The translations under genes were made by a program, and so were the position numbers. From CAYQAE01 sp964415445 [NCBI: uncultured archaeon] (GTDB lineage Archaea; CAYQAE01), in the NCBI GenBank assembly GCA_964415445.1, contig CAYQAE010000051.1, positions 1-8,915 of the forward strand: DNA of 8,915 bases, given 5' to 3'. Of this stretch, positions 5,813-8,915 are shown piece by piece. The notes below the pieces were generated by a model. It worked only from the letters and a program-made list of their open reading frames with translations. It had not been told where the DNA came from and searched no databases. Each line of letters opens with the position of its first letter. Positions within the stretch are counted from its first letter, which is position 1.

Positions 5813-6268
5813 TTAATCTATTTTCTTAAAGAAAAATGTTTGTGAATCTCCTAATTCATAATAATTTTTTACTGACCCACTTTCTTTGAATCCATTTTTT
5901 TTGTAGAATTTTTTATTTTTTCCATAATTATCATATACATCTACTCTCAAAAAAGAGCATTTTGTCTTTTTTGCAAATTTTTCTGCTTCTTTAAGTATTG
6001 CACTACCTATTCCTCTTCCTCTTTCTGATTTTTTTGTAGCTAAAAAATATATAACAGATGCACATATTTCCTTTTTTATGGCCAATACTCCTAAAACTTC
6101 TTCTTTATCAACAGCTATAAATTTATTTACTAAAAATGGTGAATGAGTCTCATCAAAAAACATTTTCGAAATTAGTTCTCTCCAGCCTCTTTCCCATTTA
6201 GATGTAACTTCTTCAATTATTTTTTTTACTTGAAATTCATATTTATTTTCATATTTTTGAATATTCAT
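5813..6268 (-). CDS. GNAT family N-acetyltransferase
   Basis: A 151-residue protein of the GCN5-related acetyltransferase superfamily, which moves an acetyl group from acetyl-CoA to an amine. Strand 4 reads VIYFLATKK (72-80), followed by the acetyl-CoA pyrophosphate loop RGRGIGSA (83-90, family R/QxxGxG/A) and helix LKEAEKFAKK. Motif B is NKKFYKKNGFKESG (118-131), with FYxxxGF typical of the family. The substrate (protein N terminus, lysine, metabolite or drug) cannot be told. The gene converges on cysS with a 3-base gap. Its promoter would be on the minus strand near 6298-6307 (TTTAAAATAT), giving a leader of only about 8 bases; the ribosome site is weak (AGGTTGAG directly before the ATG). 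Confidence 0.9.
   Translation of the reverse strand: MNIQKYENKYEFQVKKIIEEVTSKWERGWRELISKMFFDETHSPFLVNKFIAVDKEEVLGVLAIKKEICASVIYFLATKKSERGRGIGSAILKEAEKFAKKTKCSFLRVDVYDNYGKNKKFYKKNGFKESGSVKNYYELGDSQTFFFKKID
5821..5835. terminator. AT hairpin between the convergent cysS and GNAT genes
   Basis: TTTTCTTAAAGAAAA is a 7-bp perfect inverted repeat around one base. It lies just after the cysS stop and inside the last codons of the GNAT gene. It could act as a bidirectional terminator, but it also simply encodes the Phe-Phe-Phe-Lys-Lys end of the acetyltransferase, so the call is weak. Confidence 0.25.
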
Positions 6269-6381
6269 CTCAACCTACTTCAAAATATTTGCTCTACATA
6301 TTTTAAATGCTATAAATTTAGATTTAAACAAAATAATTTTATTTTACTCTATCTAAATAAGTTTTCTAAAACCATCGAAAA

Positions 6382-6392
6382 TTTTTATTAAA
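6382..6392 (+). promoter_or_regulatory. TATA box of the surface glycosidase-like gene
   Basis: TTTTTATTAAA is centred at 6387, 27 bases before the ATG at 6414. This is the distance expected for a leaderless transcript starting at that ATG. It argues against the in-frame ATG at 6393, which would lie upstream of the predicted transcription start. Confidence 0.45.
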
Positions 6393-6413
6393 ATGACTAA
6401 AAAAGTAATTATT

Positions 6414-8471
6414 ATGAAAATTAAGTTTGTTTTCTTATGTTTAGTAATTTGTTTTTCATTTTTGAGTGTATTAGCTGATGATAAAAGCGATCCAAATGCA
6501 TCTTACCGTGGTTATTATCCTGGAGTAATCCCTACAGTAAAAGAAGGAAATATTTCTTATCAAAAAGAAGCTTATATTGAAGCTGGTCAATTAGGTGAAT
6601 ATTCATTAGTTGTTCTAGATGTTCCTTGGTATAATTTAACTGATCGATACCATAGTACTCCTATCAAATTAGGCATTATTCAACAGCGTATCAAATTAGA
6701 TGGCGGTATGAAACCGATTCTACAAACTAATTTTTGGAATTTAAGCCAGGTTTCAGGTATGGGGCTTATGCCTTCTTTACACATTCCTAGTTGGATGCCT
6801 TCAAATACCACCATGAATTATACAATATTTATCGAAGAATGGGTTGATCATTGTGTTAATTTGACTGAATCAGAAAAACCAGATTATTTTATATTAAGTA
6901 AGGAGGTAAATGATTTTTGGGGAAATGATAGCAATCCAAATGCTATAAATAATACATTTTCAGATTTTCTAAAGTTATGTAAAAATTCTACAGATACAAT
7001 TCATCAAGTTTCTCCTAATACAAAAACAATTATAGAATTTAGAATGCCAACTTTAGTGGCTCGCAATCAAAGGGATTTAGTTGAACAAGTAAATTCTTCA
7101 CATTGCGATGTGGTAGGATTTACAAGTTATCCCTATTTACTTGGTGATCCTTTGGGAACTCAATATCCTTCTCCTCAAAATCTTTCTGAGAATTATTATA
7201 CTAAAATTCTAAATTATACTTCACTACCTATTGCTTTTACTGAAATTGGTTGGTCTTCATCGAATATTACAAATTTAACAAAAAATTTTAATTTTTCAGG
7301 AACAGAGAAAAAACAAGCAGATTATGTTAATATCTTTTTTGAAGAGATGAATAAATTTCCAGAAGTAGAACTCGTAAATTGGTTATTTTTACATGATACA
7401 GCTCCTAAAGGTAATGAGACAAGAGCACAAGAATTAGTAGGTCTCAAATATTATAATGGGACAAAAAAACTAGCTTATAATATATGGGATCTTATTTCAA
7501 ATCGAAGTTATCTAAATAAATCAGAAGTCTCAATTAGTATAGCTGGAATACAGGTAGATATGACAGAAGATTATAGTGCTCAAAACATTACTATCATTGC
7601 ATCCAAATCATATGCAGCGATGTATTGGTCTGTGGAAGCTATATCTGATAATAATGCTACTTATTATCTTTCAGATAAAACTAAATCAAATTCAACTTCT
7701 TTTTTAATTACTAATCAAACTTTCCCACAAGGCAAATATACACTTAAACTAGTGGGCAGTTTTGACAATATCACTAAAAACTGGACTTTTTCAATACCTA
7801 TAGAAACTGAACCAACTGATTTTTTACTTTCTTCAGATACAAATGGATTTGATTCTGATGGAAATTTTAATCTTAGTTGGACTCAATCGATATTTGCGGA
7901 TAATTATTCAATTTATGTTTGGGATCATTGTATTACTAAAATTAATAGTAGTTTGACTCGCTTAGAAAAAGGTTTGGAAGATTTAAATTATTCAATTATA
8001 GGTTATTCGAATGGCACTTACTTTTTTGCAGTTGTGGCATTTAATAATTTTAGTAATGTGACTTCCAATTGTATTAATATTACATTAGATGCTACAAAAC
8101 CCCAAATTTCAATAATTTCACCAAAAAATATGACTTATAATACAAGTGCGATAAAATTGCAATACACAATTGATGAAAAAACATCTTGGATTAAATATTC
8201 TCTGAATAATAATGAAAATATTTCTCTAACAGCTAATATTAGTTTACTTAATTTGATAAATGGAACATATCATTTAGTATTATATATGTCTGATCTTTCA
8301 GGAAATGTTAATTCAAAGGAAGTTTATTTTACTATTGTAATATCCGGGGGAGCTACTAAAGAGGAAGATGAATCTGATGATGGTGGATTCTTAGGTATTT
8401 GTGGACCTACCATATTAATAGGTTTGATTTTGCTACCTGCAGGATTTTTGTCTAAAAAATTCAAAAAATAG
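6414..8471 (+). CDS. Secreted glycoside-hydrolase-like surface protein with CGP-CTERM-like tail
   Basis: A 685-residue exported protein. A signal peptide spans about residues 1-21 (MKIK, a hydrophobic stretch, then SVLA before DDKSD). Residues about 30-360 look like an (alpha/beta)8 barrel of the GH-A glycosidase type. Glu164 in SKEVNDF is the candidate acid/base and Glu277 in AFTEIGW the candidate nucleophile, with DVVGFTSYPY (232-241) as the strand between. The acid/base is preceded by Lys163 where GH-A enzymes normally have Asn. A linker/beta region (about 370-460), an Fn3-like domain (about 465-558) and an Ig-like domain (about 562-643) follow. An acidic spacer (EEDESDD) then leads to ICGPTILIGLILLPAGF and KKFKK, resembling the CGP-CTERM sorting signal of Thermococcales. 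About 38 N-x-S/T sequons suggest heavy glycosylation. An in-frame ATG at 6393 would add seven residues; 6414 is preferred for its signal peptide and TATA spacing. The substrate is unknown. Confidence 0.8.
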   Translation: MKIKFVFLCLVICFSFLSVLADDKSDPNASYRGYYPGVIPTVKEGNISYQKEAYIEAGQLGEYSLVVLDVPWYNLTDRYHSTPIKLGIIQQRIKLDGGMKPILQTNFWNLSQVSGMGLMPSLHIPSWMPSNTTMNYTIFIEEWVDHCVNLTESEKPDYFILSKEVNDFWGNDSNPNAINNTFSDFLKLCKNSTDTIHQVSPNTKTIIEFRMPTLVARNQRDLVEQVNSSHCDVVGFTSYPYLLGDPLGTQYPSPQNLSENYYTKILNYTSLPIAFTEIGWSSSNITNLTKNFNFSGTEKKQADYVNIFFEEMNKFPEVELVNWLFLHDTAPKGNETRAQELVGLKYYNGTKKLAYNIWDLISNRSYLNKSEVSISIAGIQVDMTEDYSAQNITIIASKSYAAMYWSVEAISDNNATYYLSDKTKSNSTSFLITNQTFPQGKYTLKLVGSFDNITKNWTFSIPIETEPTDFLLSSDTNGFDSDGNFNLSWTQSIFADNYSIYVWDHCITKINSSLTRLEKGLEDLNYSIIGYSNGTYFFAVVAFNNFSNVTSNCINITLDATKPQISIISPKNMTYNTSAIKLQYTIDEKTSWIKYSLNNNENISLTANISLLNLINGTYHLVLYMSDLSGNVNSKEVYFTIVISGGATKEEDESDDGGFLGICGPTILIGLILLPAGFLSKKFKK

Positions 8472-8558
8472 CATTTACTATACTATAAATTTACAGAAGA
8501 AATAATTAAAAATTCACAATATCTTGTTTTTAGATGTTTAGGGAAAAATTCAATGATT

Positions 8559-8588
8559 TGTATTAAAAAATAATATGTATTAAAAAAT
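8559..8588 (+). repeat. Tandem 13-bp direct repeat, duplicated TATA-like element
   Basis: TGTATTAAAAAAT occurs perfectly at 8559-8571 and 8576-8588, a 17-bp period. The second copy is centred near 8583. A start 26 bases later falls near 8609, just before the ribosome site of the zinc-ribbon gene, so it is the likely promoter. The first copy may be a duplicated promoter element or a regulator site. Confidence 0.5.
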
Positions 8589-8611
8589 TACTGGCTGTAA
8601 AGATATTTATA

Positions 8612-8616
8612 GAGGT
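8612..8616 (+). promoter_or_regulatory. Ribosome binding site of the zinc-ribbon gene
   Basis: GAGGT, complementary to the 16S tail, ends 6 bases before the ATG at 8623 and supports that start. Confidence 0.6.
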
Positions 8617-8622
8617 TTTATT

Positions 8623-8886
8623 ATGGAAATAGATACTGCATTAAAAGAGAAAGTCAATAATTGGTTAGATAAACATTGGAAAGATGAAAATAAAAAATGT
8701 CCTATTTGCTCTTCTAATGATTGGGATCTAAGAGATAAAATATTTGAAATCCGTGACCTTCCTCAAGAAAATAAAATATTTGGTGGAAGTCTATATCCTG
8801 TGATAATACTTAAATGTAAAAAATGTGCATATTCTTTATTATTCAATGCAATTGATATAGGAATTATTGGTGGATCTAAAGAATAA
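8623..8886 (+). CDS. Small zinc-ribbon protein of unknown function
   Basis: An 87-residue protein with two cysteine knuckles, Cys26-Pro-Ile-Cys29 and Cys65-Lys-Lys-Cys68, which would bind one zinc ion. The N terminus WLDKHWKDENKKCPICSSNDW and the later GGSLYPVIILKCKKCAYSLLFNA resemble a small family of conserved hypothetical proteins found widely in bacteria and archaea, in which a xxHWxx-CPxC-xxxW head is followed by YPVI and a second CxxC. I know of no established function for it. It is cytoplasmic (no signal or membrane segment) and stands alone behind its own promoter and ribosome site. The frame ends in TAA, so it is complete. Confidence 0.85.
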   Translation: MEIDTALKEKVNNWLDKHWKDENKKCPICSSNDWDLRDKIFEIRDLPQENKIFGGSLYPVIILKCKKCAYSLLFNAIDIGIIGGSKE

Positions 8887-8903
8887 TTTTCTACTTTTTT
8901 ATT
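8887..8903 (+). terminator. T-rich terminator after the zinc-ribbon gene
   Basis: Directly after the stop codon come TTTT and then TTTTTT (8895-8900) with no hairpin. This is the T-run form of terminator used by archaeal RNA polymerase. Confidence 0.4.
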
Positions 8904-8915
8904 GACAAAATATCT

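Noticed and set aside
6393-6413. ATG at 6393 as the start of the surface protein
   Set aside because: Not excluded, but it adds seven residues before a complete signal peptide and lies upstream of the transcript start predicted from the TATA-like box.

Overview
The window looks like a piece of an AT-rich (roughly 27% G+C by eye) archaeal genome. The evidence is a typical archaeal Ogg2-family 8-oxoguanine DNA glycosylase, TATA-box-like elements about 26 bases before several starts, Shine-Dalgarno sequences matching the archaeal 16S tail (GAGGTGATC, GGAGGTG), and a secreted, sequon-rich protein ending in a CGP-CTERM-like sorting tail. The lineage cannot be fixed from the window; an uncultured lineage (DPANN- or Asgard-like) is possible. 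No rRNA, tRNA, CRISPR array, insertion sequence or phage gene was seen.

Layout. 1-163 holds no gene. 164-1339 (-) is a lone ParB-like protein with no ParA in view; just upstream lie two near-identical AT palindromes, one touching the TATA box. Divergently, 1646-2486 (+) is a two-gene unit of a one-cluster ferredoxin and Ogg2. It converges, with a 2-base gap, on a small thioredoxin-like protein (2489-2785, -). A symmetric TATA-like palindrome at 2802-2820 separates that gene from an apparent operon (2843-5809, +) of an ABC-2 exporter ATPase, its permease and cysteinyl-tRNA synthetase (CysRS). CysRS converges, with a 3-base gap, on a GNAT acetyltransferase (5813-6268, -). Then come a large surface protein with a glycoside-hydrolase-like barrel, Fn3/Ig-like domains and the sorting tail (6414-8471, +), and a small zinc-ribbon protein (8623-8886, +).

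How the genes fit together. Most are housekeeping or accessory single genes. Ferredoxin, Ogg2 and the thioredoxin-like protein would fit a redox/oxidative-damage theme, but that is inference from adjacency. The most unusual points are the apparent ATT start codon of CysRS behind a perfect Shine-Dalgarno sequence, the paired palindromes before the ParB-like gene, the glycosidase-like surface protein with a CGP-CTERM-like tail and about 38 N-glycosylation sequons, and a clear mix of leaderless and Shine-Dalgarno-led promoters. I see no convincing wholly new multi-gene system.
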